Below, piece after piece: positions 45,401-55,060 of a stretch of DNA of 64,000 nucleotides; positions within the stretch are counted from its first letter, which is position 1, and the number at the start of each line of letters is the position of its first letter. Origin of the DNA: Paenimyroides marinum. Lineage in GTDB: Bacteria; Bacteroidota; Bacteroidia; Flavobacteriales; Flavobacteriaceae. The stretch is taken from assembly GCF_900108395.1 (NCBI RefSeq), contig NZ_FNXE01000008.1, positions 1 through 64,000 on the forward strand. Reading direction: 5' to 3'. The notes beneath the pieces were generated by a model. The model did no database searches. It was not told the DNA's origin and was given only the letters and a program-made list of their open reading frames with translations. A program made the translations under genes and the position numbers.

Positions 45401-47944
45401 TTAATTTTTTAGAGAAGAATTGGTGTTTTTAACCGTTACCTTCAACTCATCTTCATCTTTTATTTTATCCATCAGCAATACATCGTTTTCGTGAATGTTT
45501 CCGTTGATGATTTCTTCGGCTAACAAATCTTCGACATATTTTTGAATGGCACGTTTTAAAGGTCGTGCACCATATTGTTTATCAAAACCTTTATCGGCAA
45601 TGAAATCAAGGGCTTCAGCAGTTAATTCTAATTGATAGCCCAAATTGTTTACACGCTGGTACAATTTTTCAATTTCAATGTTGATGATTTTGTGAATGTC
45701 TTCTTTTTCTAATGCATTAAAAACAATTACATCATCGATACGGTTTAAAAATTCAGGTGCAAACGCTTTTTTCAAAGCATTTTCAATAACCGATTTAGAC
45801 AATTCTTCTTGTTGTTCTTGTTTTGATTTGGTTCCGAAACCAACTCCGGTACCAAAATCTTTCAACTGGCGTGCACCAATGTTAGAAGTCATAATGATGA
45901 TGGTGTTTCTAAAATCGATTTTTCTGCCTAAACTATCGGTTAAATGTCCGTCGTCTAAAACCTGTAACAACATATTGAACACATCAGGATGCGCTTTTTC
46001 AACCTCGTCTAACAAGATCACCGAATACGGTTTTCTACGCACTTTTTCGGTTAGCTGACCGCCTTCTTCATATCCAACATATCCCGGAGGTGCACCAACT
46101 AAGCGTGAAATCGCAAATTTTTCCATATATTCGCTCATATCAATACGTATTAAAGCATCTTCAGAATCGAAAATTTCTTTAGCAATTACTTTAGCTAACT
46201 GTGTTTTACCAACACCGGTTTGACCTAAGAAAATGAATGAGCCAATGGGTTTGTTAGGATCCTTTAATCCGGCACGGTTTCTTTGGATTGATTTGGCGAT
46301 TTTAGCCACCGCTTCGTCCTGACCAATAACTTTTCCTTTAATGGCATCGGGTAAAGTAGCCAGTTTTTTACTTTCAGCTTGTGCAATTTTATTCACCGGA
46401 ATACCTGTCATCATTGAAACAACATCGGCAACGTGTTCTTCGGTAACAGTAATTTTATTGTTTTTAGAATCTTCTTCCCAACGTTCCTGCGCCACGGCTA
46501 AGTCTTTTTCAATGCGTTTTTCATCATCGCGTAAAGCAGCGGCTTCTTCGTATTTCTGACGTTTAACGGCATCGGTTTTTTTGTCGCGGACTTCTTCTAA
46601 TTCTTTTTCAAGTTTTAAAATATCGTCCGGAACTTCAATATTCGTAATATGTACACGCGATCCTGCTTCGTCTAACGCATCAATGGCCTTGTCCGGTAAA
46701 AAACGGTCAGTCATATATCTGCTTGTTAATTTTACGCAAGCTTCAATGGCTTCTGGTGTATAAATTACATTGTGATGATCTTCGTATTTAGGTTTGATGT
46801 TGTTTAAAATAATAATGGTTTCCTCTTCAGAAGTAGGTTCAACAATTACCTTTTGGAATCTACGTTCCAACGCACCGTCTTTCTCGATATATTGACGGTA
46901 TTCATCTAAAGTGGTTGCACCAACACATTGAATTTCGCCACGAGCCAATGCCGGTTTAAACATGTTTGAGGCATCTAACGAACCGGTTGCACCGCCAGCA
47001 CCAACAATGGTGTGAATTTCATCAATAAAAAGAATGATATCATCGTTCTTTTCCAATTCGTTCATCACGGCTTTCATTCGCTCTTCAAACTGACCGCGGT
47101 ATTTGGTACCGGCTACTAAGCTTGCTAAATCTAAGGTAACTACACGTTTGTTGAACAAAATGCGCGACACTTTCTTTTGAATGATTCGCAAAGCCAGACC
47201 TTCGGCAATGGCAGATTTACCAACACCTGGTTCACCAATTAACAACGGATTGTTTTTTTTGCGGCGCGATAAAATCTGTGATACGCGTTCAATTTCTTTT
47301 TCACGACCCACAACAGGATCTAATTTGCCTTCTTCGGCAAGCTCTGTTAAATCACGACCAAAGTTGTCTAATACCGGAGTTTTAGATTTTTTACCCGCTT
47401 TGTTACCTGCTGACGGATTGTTGAAATTATCTGACATACTGTCACCTCTTTCATCATCATCAAAAGCACTGTTTAGTGGTTGTTCACTCAGCGATTCGGA
47501 ATTTGAAAGCAAGCTTACAAATTCTTGTTTTGCGTTGTCGTAATCAACTTTGCAACGATTTAATAGAATTGTGGTTGGATCTTCGGTATTACGAAGAATC
47601 GACATTAAGATATGACCTGTGTTGATCATATCGGTTTTATATAATTTTTTTTCCAAAAAAGCTCTTTTTAAGGCATTTTCGGCTTGTTTTGTAAGATGAA
47701 TGTTCTTTTTTTCGGTGTTTATAATTTTATTAGGGTTTTCCGGAATCAATGCTTCAAAGCGGTTTTTCAGAAAATCTAAATCAATTGATAAGTTTTGTAA
47801 TATCGTGATTGCTTCGCCCTGGCTTTCGCGCAAAATACCAAGCATGATATGCTCTGTACCAATATAATCGTGCCCTAAACGTAAAGCTTCATCTCTACTA
47901 AAGGTAATTACTTCCTTTACTCTTGGTGAAAAATTATCGTCCAT
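45401..47944 (-). CDS. clpC: ATP-dependent Clp protease ATP-binding subunit ClpC
   Basis: ClpC unfolds proteins for the ClpP protease. The 847-residue Hsp100 protein has two Clp-N repeats (about 1-145), a linker with [15 protein letters not shown]+ domain 1 with Walker A GEPGVGKS and Walker B ILFIDEIH, a UVR-like middle region ([20 protein letters not shown]), AAA+ domain 2 with GQTGVGKT and [11 protein letters not shown], and the C-terminal D2-small domain. The UVR motif and middle-domain length point to ClpC rather than ClpB or ClpA. McsA/McsB and CtsR partners of Gram-positives are not near, as expected. Confidence 0.95.
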   Translation of the reverse strand: MDDNFSPRVKEVITFSRDEALRLGHDYIGTEHIMLGILRESQGEAITILQNLSIDLDFLKNRFEALIPENPNKIINTEKKNIHLTKQAENALKRAFLEKKLYKTDMINTGHILMSILRNTEDPTTILLNRCKVDYDNAKQEFVSLLSNSESLSEQPLNSAFDDDERGDSMSDNFNNPSAGNKAGKKSKTPVLDNFGRDLTELAEEGKLDPVVGREKEIERVSQILSRRKKNNPLLIGEPGVGKSAIAEGLALRIIQKKVSRILFNKRVVTLDLASLVAGTKYRGQFEERMKAVMNELEKNDDIILFIDEIHTIVGAGGATGSLDASNMFKPALARGEIQCVGATTLDEYRQYIEKDGALERRFQKVIVEPTSEEETIIILNNIKPKYEDHHNVIYTPEAIEACVKLTSRYMTDRFLPDKAIDALDEAGSRVHITNIEVPDDILKLEKELEEVRDKKTDAVKRQKYEEAAALRDDEKRIEKDLAVAQERWEEDSKNNKITVTEEHVADVVSMMTGIPVNKIAQAESKKLATLPDAIKGKVIGQDEAVAKIAKSIQRNRAGLKDPNKPIGSFIFLGQTGVGKTQLAKVIAKEIFDSEDALIRIDMSEYMEKFAISRLVGAPPGYVGYEEGGQLTEKVRRKPYSVILLDEVEKAHPDVFNMLLQVLDDGHLTDSLGRKIDFRNTIIIMTSNIGARQLKDFGTGVGFGTKSKQEQQEELSKSVIENALKKAFAPEFLNRIDDVIVFNALEKEDIHKIINIEIEKLYQRVNNLGYQLELTAEALDFIADKGFDKQYGARPLKRAIQKYVEDLLAEEIINGNIHENDVLLMDKIKDEDELKVTVKNTNSSLKN

Positions 47945-48087
47945 TTTTATAATATTTAGGGTTTGTTACTTTAACATATCAAAATCTGTACCTTAATTTT
48001 TTTTGTCAGTTGTTTTGATATTAACTAATATAAGAAGTTTTTTATTATTCTGCGAGGTTTGAATTATTTTTTTGAGTTGATATAAAA

Positions 48088-48119
48088 AAATAAGTCCAGT
48101 TTATTTACTGGACTTATTT
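48088..48119 (-). terminator. Terminator between the barrel protein and clpC
   Basis: AAATAAGTCCAGT at 48088-48100 and its perfect complement at 48107-48119 flank a TTATTT loop; a T-run follows on the minus strand. It follows the barrel protein gene. Confidence 0.85.
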
Positions 48120-48136
48120 GAAATATTTTATACTAA

Positions 48137-48811
48137 TTAATTTAATATAAAATTAAAACTAAAAGAATAAAATAACTTTCTGTAAGATAATGTAGCATTG
48201 CTGTTATCGTAAAATTGAATATGTGTGATATCTCTGTTTGCAAATGTATACCCTAAAGATAATCTAGGTTCTATATTTATTGTTTTTGATTTGAACAAAT
48301 AACTTACACCTGTATTTATATAAAAATTAAATCTTTTGTCATTGCTAATTTCTTCTGTCGAAAGTATCTTAATCCCATCTTTATTTTCATATATAAATGG
48401 TGCATAATAACCTGGATTTCTTTTATAAACAGTACCTATCCCAAAAAAAGGTCTAAAATTATTATTTAACTTTTTTATAATATTAAATTCTAAATCCCAG
48501 TAACTATCGGTATAAAATTCGTCAAATTTATAATCCTCAAATTCTTTATAATTTAAATTATAAGATTTTGAAAATTTTTGACGACTGTAAGTTAAAGAAA
48601 CCTGCAAATCTATTGATTCATGTTCACGTCGTATAAAGAAACCTGCTTTTAAAGGTATTGCAGGGTATATTGCAATATCAAAAATATTTGGTTCGTTTTT
48701 GGTTAAAAGTAGATCTATACCTGCTCGTGCACCAAATTTATATTTTGATTGAGAATAAGCCGACGATGTTGAAGCTAAAAGCAGTATTGAATAAATTATA
48801 ATTTTACGCAT
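48137..48811 (-). CDS. Outer-membrane beta-barrel protein
   Basis: A 224-residue secreted protein with a signal peptide (MRKIIIYSILLLASTSSAYSQS). The mature part alternates polar and aromatic residues in short strands (YKFGARAGIDLLL, AGFFIRREHESIDLQVSLTYSRQ, SYWDLEFNIIKK, FNFYINTGVSYLF, INIEPRLSLGYTF) and ends in aromatic YSFSFNFILN, as in porin-like small barrels. No plug or ligand domain is visible. It may be an OmpW/OprF-like or PorT-like barrel; the family cannot be fixed. The gene is AT-rich relative to clpC and sucC, between which it sits. Confidence 0.75.
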   Translation of the reverse strand: MRKIIIYSILLLASTSSAYSQSKYKFGARAGIDLLLTKNEPNIFDIAIYPAIPLKAGFFIRREHESIDLQVSLTYSRQKFSKSYNLNYKEFEDYKFDEFYTDSYWDLEFNIIKKLNNNFRPFFGIGTVYKRNPGYYAPFIYENKDGIKILSTEEISNDKRFNFYINTGVSYLFKSKTINIEPRLSLGYTFANRDITHIQFYDNSNATLSYRKLFYSFSFNFILN

Positions 48812-48895
48812 TATTTAGAAAGTTTTATGAAAATAACGTAAAAATTTAAATAATATTATTGAAGATAAAATATTTTAAACTATTTAATAAAAAAA

Positions 48896-48920
48896 TAAGC
48901 CCGATATTATATCGGACTTA
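48896..48920 (-). terminator. sucC terminator
   Basis: TAAGCCCGATAT at 48896-48907 pairs with ATATCGGACTTA at 48909-48920 with one wobble, and a T-rich run follows on the minus strand. Confidence 0.7.
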
Positions 48921-48947
48921 CTATATATTTGATTAGAATTATCTGAA

Positions 48948-50141
48948 TTATGATAACGCTTCTTTAACGCGATCTGATGCTTCTTGGAATTCGATAGCCG
49001 ATAAAATTGGCATACCAGACTCGTCGATAATTTGTTTTGCTAAATCGGCATTTGTTCCTTGTAAACGTACAATAATTGGCACTTTAATATCGTCGCCCAT
49101 GTTTTTATATGCATCAACAATACCTTGAGCTACACGGTCACAACGAACAATACCACCAAAAATATTGATTAAGATTGCTTTTACGTTTGGATCTTTTAAA
49201 ATAATACGGAAAGCGATTTCAACACGTTTAGCATCTGCAGTACCACCTACGTCTAAGAAGTTAGCCGGTTCAAAACCTGCATACTTAATTAAATCCATAG
49301 TAGCCATTGCTAAACCTGCACCATTTACCATACAACCAACAGTTCCGTCTAAATCAACATAGTTTAAACCTGCTGCTTTAGCTTCCACTTCAATTGGACG
49401 TTCTTCCGTAGTATCGCGCATTTCTGCGTAATCTGCATGGCGGTATAATGCGTTGTCATCTAATGTAACTTTTGCATCAACAGCAATGATTTTATCATCT
49501 GATGATTTTAATACCGGGTTGATTTCAAACATTGAAGCATCACAACCAACATAAGCTTTGTATAGTGCATCAACGAATTTAACCATTTCTTTGAAGGCAG
49601 CACCTGACAAACCTAAGTTGAAAGCAATTTTTCTTGCTTGGAAACCTTGTAACCCTACAGATGGTTCAATTTCTTCTGTAAAAATTAAGTGAGGTGTTTT
49701 TTCTGCAACTTCTTCAATATCCATTCCACCTTCGGTAGAATACATAATCATATTTTTCCCGGTTGCTCTGTTTAATAAAACAGACATATAGAATTCAGAA
49801 GTTTCGCTATCACCAGGGTAATAAACATCTTCTGCAATTAATACTTTATTTACTCTTTTACCGGTTGGAGGTGTTTGTGGAGTAATTAAATCCATTCCAA
49901 TAATTTGACCTGCAATTTCTTTTACCTGGTCTAAATTTTTTGCCAATTTAACACCGCCGCCTTTACCACGACCACCAGCATGAATTTGTGCTTTAACCAC
50001 ATGCCAGCCTGTACCTGTTTCTTCTGTTAACTGTTTTGCTGCTGTTACTGCTTCTTCTGCTGTATTAGCTACATGACCGCGTTGTACACGTACGCCGTAA
50101 CTAGCAAGTATTTGTTTACCTTGAAATTCGTGTAAATTCAT
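48948..50141 (-). CDS. sucC: Succinyl-CoA synthetase beta subunit (ADP-forming)
   Basis: SucC with SucD converts succinyl-CoA to succinate with ATP or GTP formation in the citric acid cycle. The 397-residue ATP-grasp protein has MNLHEFQGKQILASYGV, the glycine-rich KAQIHAGGRGKGGGVKLAKN, FEINPVLKSSDDKIIAVDAK and the C-terminal flavodoxin-like domain with NIFGGIVRCDRVAQGI. Length is normal. sucD is not adjacent, which is common in Bacteroidota. A probable -7 element (TATTTTTG on the minus strand) lies about 20 nt upstream of the ATG. Confidence 0.97.
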   Translation of the reverse strand: MNLHEFQGKQILASYGVRVQRGHVANTAEEAVTAAKQLTEETGTGWHVVKAQIHAGGRGKGGGVKLAKNLDQVKEIAGQIIGMDLITPQTPPTGKRVNKVLIAEDVYYPGDSETSEFYMSVLLNRATGKNMIMYSTEGGMDIEEVAEKTPHLIFTEEIEPSVGLQGFQARKIAFNLGLSGAAFKEMVKFVDALYKAYVGCDASMFEINPVLKSSDDKIIAVDAKVTLDDNALYRHADYAEMRDTTEERPIEVEAKAAGLNYVDLDGTVGCMVNGAGLAMATMDLIKYAGFEPANFLDVGGTADAKRVEIAFRIILKDPNVKAILINIFGGIVRCDRVAQGIVDAYKNMGDDIKVPIIVRLQGTNADLAKQIIDESGMPILSAIEFQEASDRVKEALS

Positions 50142-50267
50142 TACCTATTGTTTTTTAGATGTACAAAAATATAAAACTTGTTTTAATTTGCCTAAGGAAA
50201 ATGAAATATTGTTGTTTTATAAACGAATAAAACAAAAAATATCTAATTTTGAGGATGTTGAGCGGTT

Positions 50268-50630
50268 TTATGCTCTTAAAATTTTTTCGATTTTTTTACC
50301 TTTTGCAAGCTCGTCAATCAGCTTATCTAAATATCTTACTTGCTTTGTTAACTGATTTTCGATTTCTTCAATCCGATAGCCACAAATTACACCTTTTATT
50401 AAATGTGCATTAGGGTTTAATGTTGCTTTTTCAAAAAATGTTTCAAATGTTGCTTTATCGTTTATAAACTTTTGCAGTTTCTTTTCGTCAAATCCTGTAA
50501 GCCATTCAATTACCTGATGTAACTCTTCTTTTGTTCTGCCTTTGCGTTCAACCTTCGTAATATAATGCGGGTAAACGGAAGCAAAGGTCATTTTAGCAAT
50601 TCGTTCGTTATGTTCCTGTGTTGTATTCAT
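50268..50630 (-). CDS. DUF2200 family protein
   Basis: A 120-residue soluble protein. [40 protein letters not shown] and [36 protein letters not shown] match the conserved DUF2200 pattern. Function is unknown. It begins 7 nt after the AAA+ gene stop, so it is the last gene of the unit 53521-50268. No catalytic motif is evident; the C-terminus is basic. Confidence 0.8.
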   Translation of the reverse strand: MNTTQEHNERIAKMTFASVYPHYITKVERKGRTKEELHQVIEWLTGFDEKKLQKFINDKATFETFFEKATLNPNAHLIKGVICGYRIEEIENQLTKQVRYLDKLIDELAKGKKIEKILRA

Positions 50631-50637
50631 TGTTGTA

Positions 50638-52029
50638 TTAAACCATTAAATCTAACGGATCGTTTTCATTTGTACTTTCTGCGGTGTTTGGTTTTTCTTC
50701 GTTTTCTTGTTTAAAACCAATTTTATTAATCGGTACTTTTTTTGCCTGATATGATTCTAAATCCGCTTCTAATTCTAAAACTCTGTGGGGAAAATCTTGT
50801 CCTACGCTTTGTTTTGCTTCTATTAGAAAAATGGCACAACGTTTTAAATATTCGGCAGTTAATTTGGCTTTTGCTTCGTTAAATGACGCTCTTAAAACTT
50901 TGTCGCTTAATTCGATATTTTTAGTTTCATCTTTTCGGTGCAATGCATATAAACGCTTTTTTAACGATTGCGTAAAATCAATAATCATGGTATTTGAAAA
51001 CAATCTCATTTCAGCAGCAATTGGTTCCCAAAAGGTTTTTGATAAAGCGTTATGCTTTTTCAAAATTTCAAGTAAAGGAGAGTTTTCAACCAAATTTTCG
51101 GTTAAATGATAAATGATTAATTGAGTACGTTCGTCAGAATTTGGCGGAAATATAGGTATTTGCATATCAAATCTACCCGGAGCTAAAACTTCATCATTAA
51201 ATAAATTTAAAATTTCGGCTGATCCTACCATTAACAATTCCTGATGAATGTCTTTTTGAGTGTGTCGTAAAATGGTGTTGATTAACTCAATATTTTCTGC
51301 AAAAAAATTCTGTTCCCCTTTTTTACTCAACAATTCATCTAACGAATCGATGAAAAGCAGCGTTTTGGGATGTTGCATTTTTGAATTTAAAAAATGTGTG
51401 AAGGAGTTTTTGTTTGTTTTTAAATTTCCGGCAAGATAATCCTTATAAACGTGGACAAAATCGTATCCAATCATTTGGGCAATTTTACGTGCCCAGAATA
51501 TTTTACCACTTCCCGGCGGACCATATAAAACAATTCCTGCCGGTTTAGAAATCCCCCAGATAGTTGACTGATCTTTGTTTATAAACGGATCAAGCATATC
51601 GTTTAAATGAAAATACAAATCGGTGTATCCCACTAAACGTTTGTTGGCATAGTTATCTGTTTCCGGAAAAGCTTCGTCGATAAATTTGTATTCACCACCG
51701 ATATATAAATGAATCAAATAACTTGACAAATTGGTTTTTATGTTTTGAGCAACTTCTGCCGGAATTCCGTTTGATACAAAGAAATTTAAAACATCTTCTT
51801 CTTTTACATTGATGGTTTTTGCAATATCAGCAATGGTTTTTTCTTTAGAACGATCTTCGGCATATTTTTTTAAAAAATCGATATTTTTCAGCGTAAACTG
51901 ATGAAAATCTTCTGTAACATTAAATTGTTCATCGATACAAAATCCTAAATCGATATTGAAATCATAAATAAAATTTTGTAAACTTTCTAACGATATGTTC
52001 AGCTGGTCTGATAAGTCTTTTAATTTCAT
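50638..52029 (-). CDS. AAA+ ATPase-like protein with altered Walker motifs
   Basis: A 463-residue protein. Two N-terminal IF2-N-like helical repeats (about 1-28 [20 protein letters not shown], and 65-90 [20 protein letters not shown]) come before an FtsH/VCP-type AAA+ domain (about 130-390). The P-loop reads GPPGSGKI (170-177): Ile replaces the Mg-binding Thr/Ser. Walker B reads [10 protein letters not shown] (Asp228, Ser229): the catalytic Glu appears replaced by Ser. The second region of homology keeps APGRFD (Arg286). It may bind ATP but hydrolyse it poorly. The C-terminus is polar and acidic. It lies 30 nt downstream of a GT9 gene and 7 nt upstream of a DUF2200 gene. Function unknown. Confidence 0.75.
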   Translation of the reverse strand: MKLKDLSDQLNISLESLQNFIYDFNIDLGFCIDEQFNVTEDFHQFTLKNIDFLKKYAEDRSKEKTIADIAKTINVKEEDVLNFFVSNGIPAEVAQNIKTNLSSYLIHLYIGGEYKFIDEAFPETDNYANKRLVGYTDLYFHLNDMLDPFINKDQSTIWGISKPAGIVLYGPPGSGKIFWARKIAQMIGYDFVHVYKDYLAGNLKTNKNSFTHFLNSKMQHPKTLLFIDSLDELLSKKGEQNFFAENIELINTILRHTQKDIHQELLMVGSAEILNLFNDEVLAPGRFDMQIPIFPPNSDERTQLIIYHLTENLVENSPLLEILKKHNALSKTFWEPIAAEMRLFSNTMIIDFTQSLKKRLYALHRKDETKNIELSDKVLRASFNEAKAKLTAEYLKRCAIFLIEAKQSVGQDFPHRVLELEADLESYQAKKVPINKIGFKQENEEKPNTAESTNENDPLDLMV

Positions 52030-52059
52030 TTTTTTCTTTTAAAGGTACTAAAAGTGTTT

Positions 52060-53115
52060 TTATTTTTTTAATATTTCCTCCATCTTAGCAATAATATCAT
52101 CTTGCGATTGATAGTTGGTGTTAATAAACGTGCTGTTGTTGCCATAAGGTGCATAAACCTCTGTTCGGGTAACCGAAAACAACCCAATGGTTGGTGTTAA
52201 TGCGGCACTGCTTAAATGCATCATGCCCGAATCGGCAGCTACAACCATTTCACAATTTGCCATTAAAGAAGCTATTTCACGAATGTCTTTACTGTAATAG
52301 GTAGGTAATTTTCGTTCTAATTGAGAAATATCTTCAACCGGTAAAATTTCAATTAAATTAAAATCGGTTACGTATTTTGGATAGAACTTTTCATAAAATG
52401 CCGACCACCATTCTACCGGATAACATTTTGCACCTGTGGCGTACGTAAAAAAAGCGATGGTTTTTCTTTGATCACCTTTGGTTACAGCCAATAAATCATT
52501 TTTTCCTTTCTCTTTCTCTTCTGCCGACAATTTTAAATCTAACACAGGAACACCACCATTTTGCGGTTGTTGATGAAGGATTTCCATAAATTTACGGAAA
52601 TTATATACCGGATATTTTGAAATATGATCAAAATCGTCGTATTTATTCTTCAATTCTTCAAAATCATCACCATAAAATTTAAAATCAGCTGACGGAATGA
52701 TTGTTGAGATCCTTCCCGATGAGGATCCTTTTTCTACATTAATAACCAAATCGTATTTTGTGCGTTTTAACGAAAACCAAACTTTTAGATATTCTGAAAA
52801 ATCTTTCATTGGTTTTTTTGGTAATTCGATAATGTTTTTAACCTGCGGATAATTTTTAAAAATAATTGGGGTAATTTTTCCTTTTACAAATAAATCGATG
52901 GTGCAGTTGGGAAACGTGTTGATGATTTCCTGAACAAGGGGCGTAATTAAAAGCATATTTCCCAAACGGTGATTTGGACGACTGATTAACACGCGGTTTA
53001 CTTTAAAATTAGCGGTTTTTTTCTGCATTTCGCTAATTGATTTTTTACCGATATTATGTGTTAGCGAATGCATTATTTTTCTGCGAACAATATTTGCTTT
53101 TGATTTGAAGCTCAT
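52060..53115 (-). CDS. Glycosyltransferase family 9 (heptosyltransferase-like)
   Basis: A 351-residue GT-B enzyme. Family features are VLISRPNHRLGNMLLITPLVQEI (the GD-L-TP-like acceptor loop), then YDLVINVEKGSSSGRISTI, KTIAFFTYATGAKCYPVEWW and MVVAADSGMMHLSSAALTPTIGLFS, with the D/SG-MH motif contacting the ADP-sugar. WaaC/WaaF-type enzymes add heptose or related sugars to the lipopolysaccharide core. The basic N-terminus (KANIVRRKIMHSL) suggests membrane attachment. It follows the small membrane protein by 16 nt and comes 30 nt before the AAA+ gene. Confidence 0.88.
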   Translation of the reverse strand: MSFKSKANIVRRKIMHSLTHNIGKKSISEMQKKTANFKVNRVLISRPNHRLGNMLLITPLVQEIINTFPNCTIDLFVKGKITPIIFKNYPQVKNIIELPKKPMKDFSEYLKVWFSLKRTKYDLVINVEKGSSSGRISTIIPSADFKFYGDDFEELKNKYDDFDHISKYPVYNFRKFMEILHQQPQNGGVPVLDLKLSAEEKEKGKNDLLAVTKGDQRKTIAFFTYATGAKCYPVEWWSAFYEKFYPKYVTDFNLIEILPVEDISQLERKLPTYYSKDIREIASLMANCEMVVAADSGMMHLSSAALTPTIGLFSVTRTEVYAPYGNNSTFINTNYQSQDDIIAKMEEILKK

Positions 53116-53131
53116 TTTTAGTCAGGAAAAG

Positions 53132-53521
53132 TTAGTTTTTATTTTTAGGATTAAATTCGTTTTCACGATGCGTGGTGTAAAGATAGATATTGGTCATAAA
53201 AAACCAGATAAATCCAAACAAGAACCATTTTAAAATATCGGTTGTGCGTACAATGGCTTTATTATATTCTTGCAACAGGTTTAAAATTTGGGCATCGGTT
53301 TTAATATCGTTAACCGTTTCAGGGTACCCAAATGTTTCCAATGTAGGTGTTAACGGAACGCAAAGCCATAAAACCACAGAATAAATTCCGAAAAGAATTA
53401 ATGAAAGTTTCATTTTTTCAAAGGCATCAACGTTTTTATTTTTAAATTTTACAAAATAAGCTATTAAGTACATTAAAAATAAAAGGGCGACAACATATAT
53501 AATAGGAATTTCTTTAAACAT
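53132..53521 (-). CDS. Membrane protein of unknown function (129 aa)
   Basis: Three predicted hydrophobic segments at about 6-25, 38-56 and 95-114. A polar loop between the last two has the DIKTDAQILNLLQEYNKAIV sequence. The charged C-terminus (RENEFNPKNKN) is cytoplasmic or periplasmic. No family is recognised. It heads a minus-strand unit with a GT9, an AAA+ protein and DUF2200; spacing to GT9 is 16 nt. Such small membrane proteins near GT9 genes may help in lipopolysaccharide-core assembly, but nothing in the sequence proves this. Confidence 0.65.
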   Translation of the reverse strand: MFKEIPIIYVVALLFLMYLIAYFVKFKNKNVDAFEKMKLSLILFGIYSVVLWLCVPLTPTLETFGYPETVNDIKTDAQILNLLQEYNKAIVRTTDILKWFLFGFIWFFMTNIYLYTTHRENEFNPKNKN

Positions 53522-53602
53522 ATCAAATATATTTTTAAGGGCTAAAGTTAGCTAAAATATATAAATTTTCATTTTTAAAATGGTACAGAGTAGATGATAT
53601 AA

Positions 53603-53635
53603 AAAAACGCCCCAATTTATCGGGGCGTTTTTAAC
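53603..53635. terminator. Terminator after rocD
   Basis: AAAAACGCCCC at 53603-53613 and GGGGCGTTTTT at 53622-53632 form a perfect 11-bp stem. T-runs on both strands let it work for rocD on the minus strand. Confidence 0.9.
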
Positions 53636-53639
53636 TATT

Positions 53640-54875
53640 TTATTTTTCAAACTCTTTTAAAGTATCAGTAATGATGCGAACACAATCTAACAATTGTTCT
53701 TCGTTCATCACTAAAGGCGGAGCAAAACGAATAATATTTCCATGTGTAGGTTTTGCAAGCAATCCGTTATCGCGTAAACGCAGACAGATATTCCATGCAG
53801 TATCGCTGTCTTCTGAATCATTAATTAGAATGGCGTTTAACAAACCTTTACCGCGAACCGTTGTACAAATAGTAGAATTCTGAATGTACTCGTTTAATTT
53901 TTCTCTGAATAAACGACCTTGTTTTTCTGCGTTTTCTGCAAGATTTTCATCGATAACAACATCTAAAGCAGCCATTGCCACTGCTGCTGCTAAAGGATTT
54001 CCTCCAAAAGTTGAACCATGCTGTCCCGGTTTTATTACGTTCATGATTTCATTATTTGCCAAAACGGCCGAAACCGGATACATTCCGCCAGACAATGCTT
54101 TTCCTAAAATCAACACATCGGGTTTAACATTTTCATGATCAACTGCCAATAATTTCCCTGTACGGGCAATTCCTGTTTGAACCTCGTCTGCAATAAACAG
54201 CACATTATTTTCCTTACATAATTGGTAAGCCTCATTCAAATATCCATTATCAGGAACATATACCCCGGCTTCGCCCTGAATGGGTTCAACCAGGAACCCT
54301 GCAACGTTTTTACCGCTGATAACTTCTTTTAATGCCTGAATGTTGTTGTAAGGAATACGAACAAAACCTTCGGTATATGGACCGTAATTTTTGCGTGCGT
54401 CAGGATCGTTAGAAAAAGAAATAATGGTTGTGGTACGTCCGTGGAAATTGTTTTCACATACAATAATTACCGCTTGTTCTTCAGGCAGATTTTTTACTTC
54501 ATATGCCCATTTTCTGGTAAGCTTAATAGCTGTTTCAACAGCTTCGGCTCCCGAATTCATTGGTAAAACTTTGTCAAAACCAAACAGTTTCGCAACTTTT
54601 TCTTCGTAAACACCTAATTTGTCGTTGTAAAACGCACGTGAAGTTAACGTAAGCTGTTGTGCCTGATCTGTTAATGCTTTTACTAATTTTGGATGACAGT
54701 GTCCTTGATTAACTGCTGAATAAGCTGATAAAAAATCGTAATATTTTTTACCTTCTACATCCCAAACAAAAACGCCTTCACCCTTTGTAAGTACAACCGG
54801 AAGCGGGTGATAATTATGTGCTCCGTATTTTTCTTCTAATGCAATTGCATCGTTACTTGTTAATAAACTATTCAT
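53640..54875 (-). CDS. rocD: Ornithine--oxo-acid transaminase
   Basis: RocD converts ornithine and 2-oxoglutarate to glutamate-5-semialdehyde and glutamate, linking arginine and proline metabolism. The 411-residue class III aminotransferase has [74 protein letters not shown] (cofactor Asp) and [15 protein letters not shown] with the Schiff-base Lys. HNYHPLPVV is typical of ornithine rather than acetylornithine aminotransferase. carB, which uses carbamoyl phosphate for pyrimidines and arginine, lies just upstream; the two are separated by a terminator. Confidence 0.94.
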   Translation of the reverse strand: MNSLLTSNDAIALEEKYGAHNYHPLPVVLTKGEGVFVWDVEGKKYYDFLSAYSAVNQGHCHPKLVKALTDQAQQLTLTSRAFYNDKLGVYEEKVAKLFGFDKVLPMNSGAEAVETAIKLTRKWAYEVKNLPEEQAVIIVCENNFHGRTTTIISFSNDPDARKNYGPYTEGFVRIPYNNIQALKEVISGKNVAGFLVEPIQGEAGVYVPDNGYLNEAYQLCKENNVLFIADEVQTGIARTGKLLAVDHENVKPDVLILGKALSGGMYPVSAVLANNEIMNVIKPGQHGSTFGGNPLAAAVAMAALDVVIDENLAENAEKQGRLFREKLNEYIQNSTICTTVRGKGLLNAILINDSEDSDTAWNICLRLRDNGLLAKPTHGNIIRFAPPLVMNEEQLLDCVRIITDTLKEFEK

Positions 54876-55010
54876 AAGATTTTAGTTTACGTTTAAAATA
54901 AGCCATTCCTACTTATTAGGAGAGAAATCATCCTGTGGAAGTGCAAGATACAAAAAAGTGAGAAATTGTATTTACTTTTCAGGTGATTAAATACATAAAT
55001 TATTTGTATA

Positions 55011-55042
55011 AAAAATCTCACTTCAAACGAAGTGAGATTTTT
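55011..55042 (-). terminator. Terminator after carB
   Basis: AAAAATCTCACTTC at 55011-55024, loop AAAC, and the perfect complement at 55029-55042. On the minus strand it follows the carB stop by 19 nt. Confidence 0.9.
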
Positions 55043-55060
55043 AGGTAGGTGGATAAAGTA

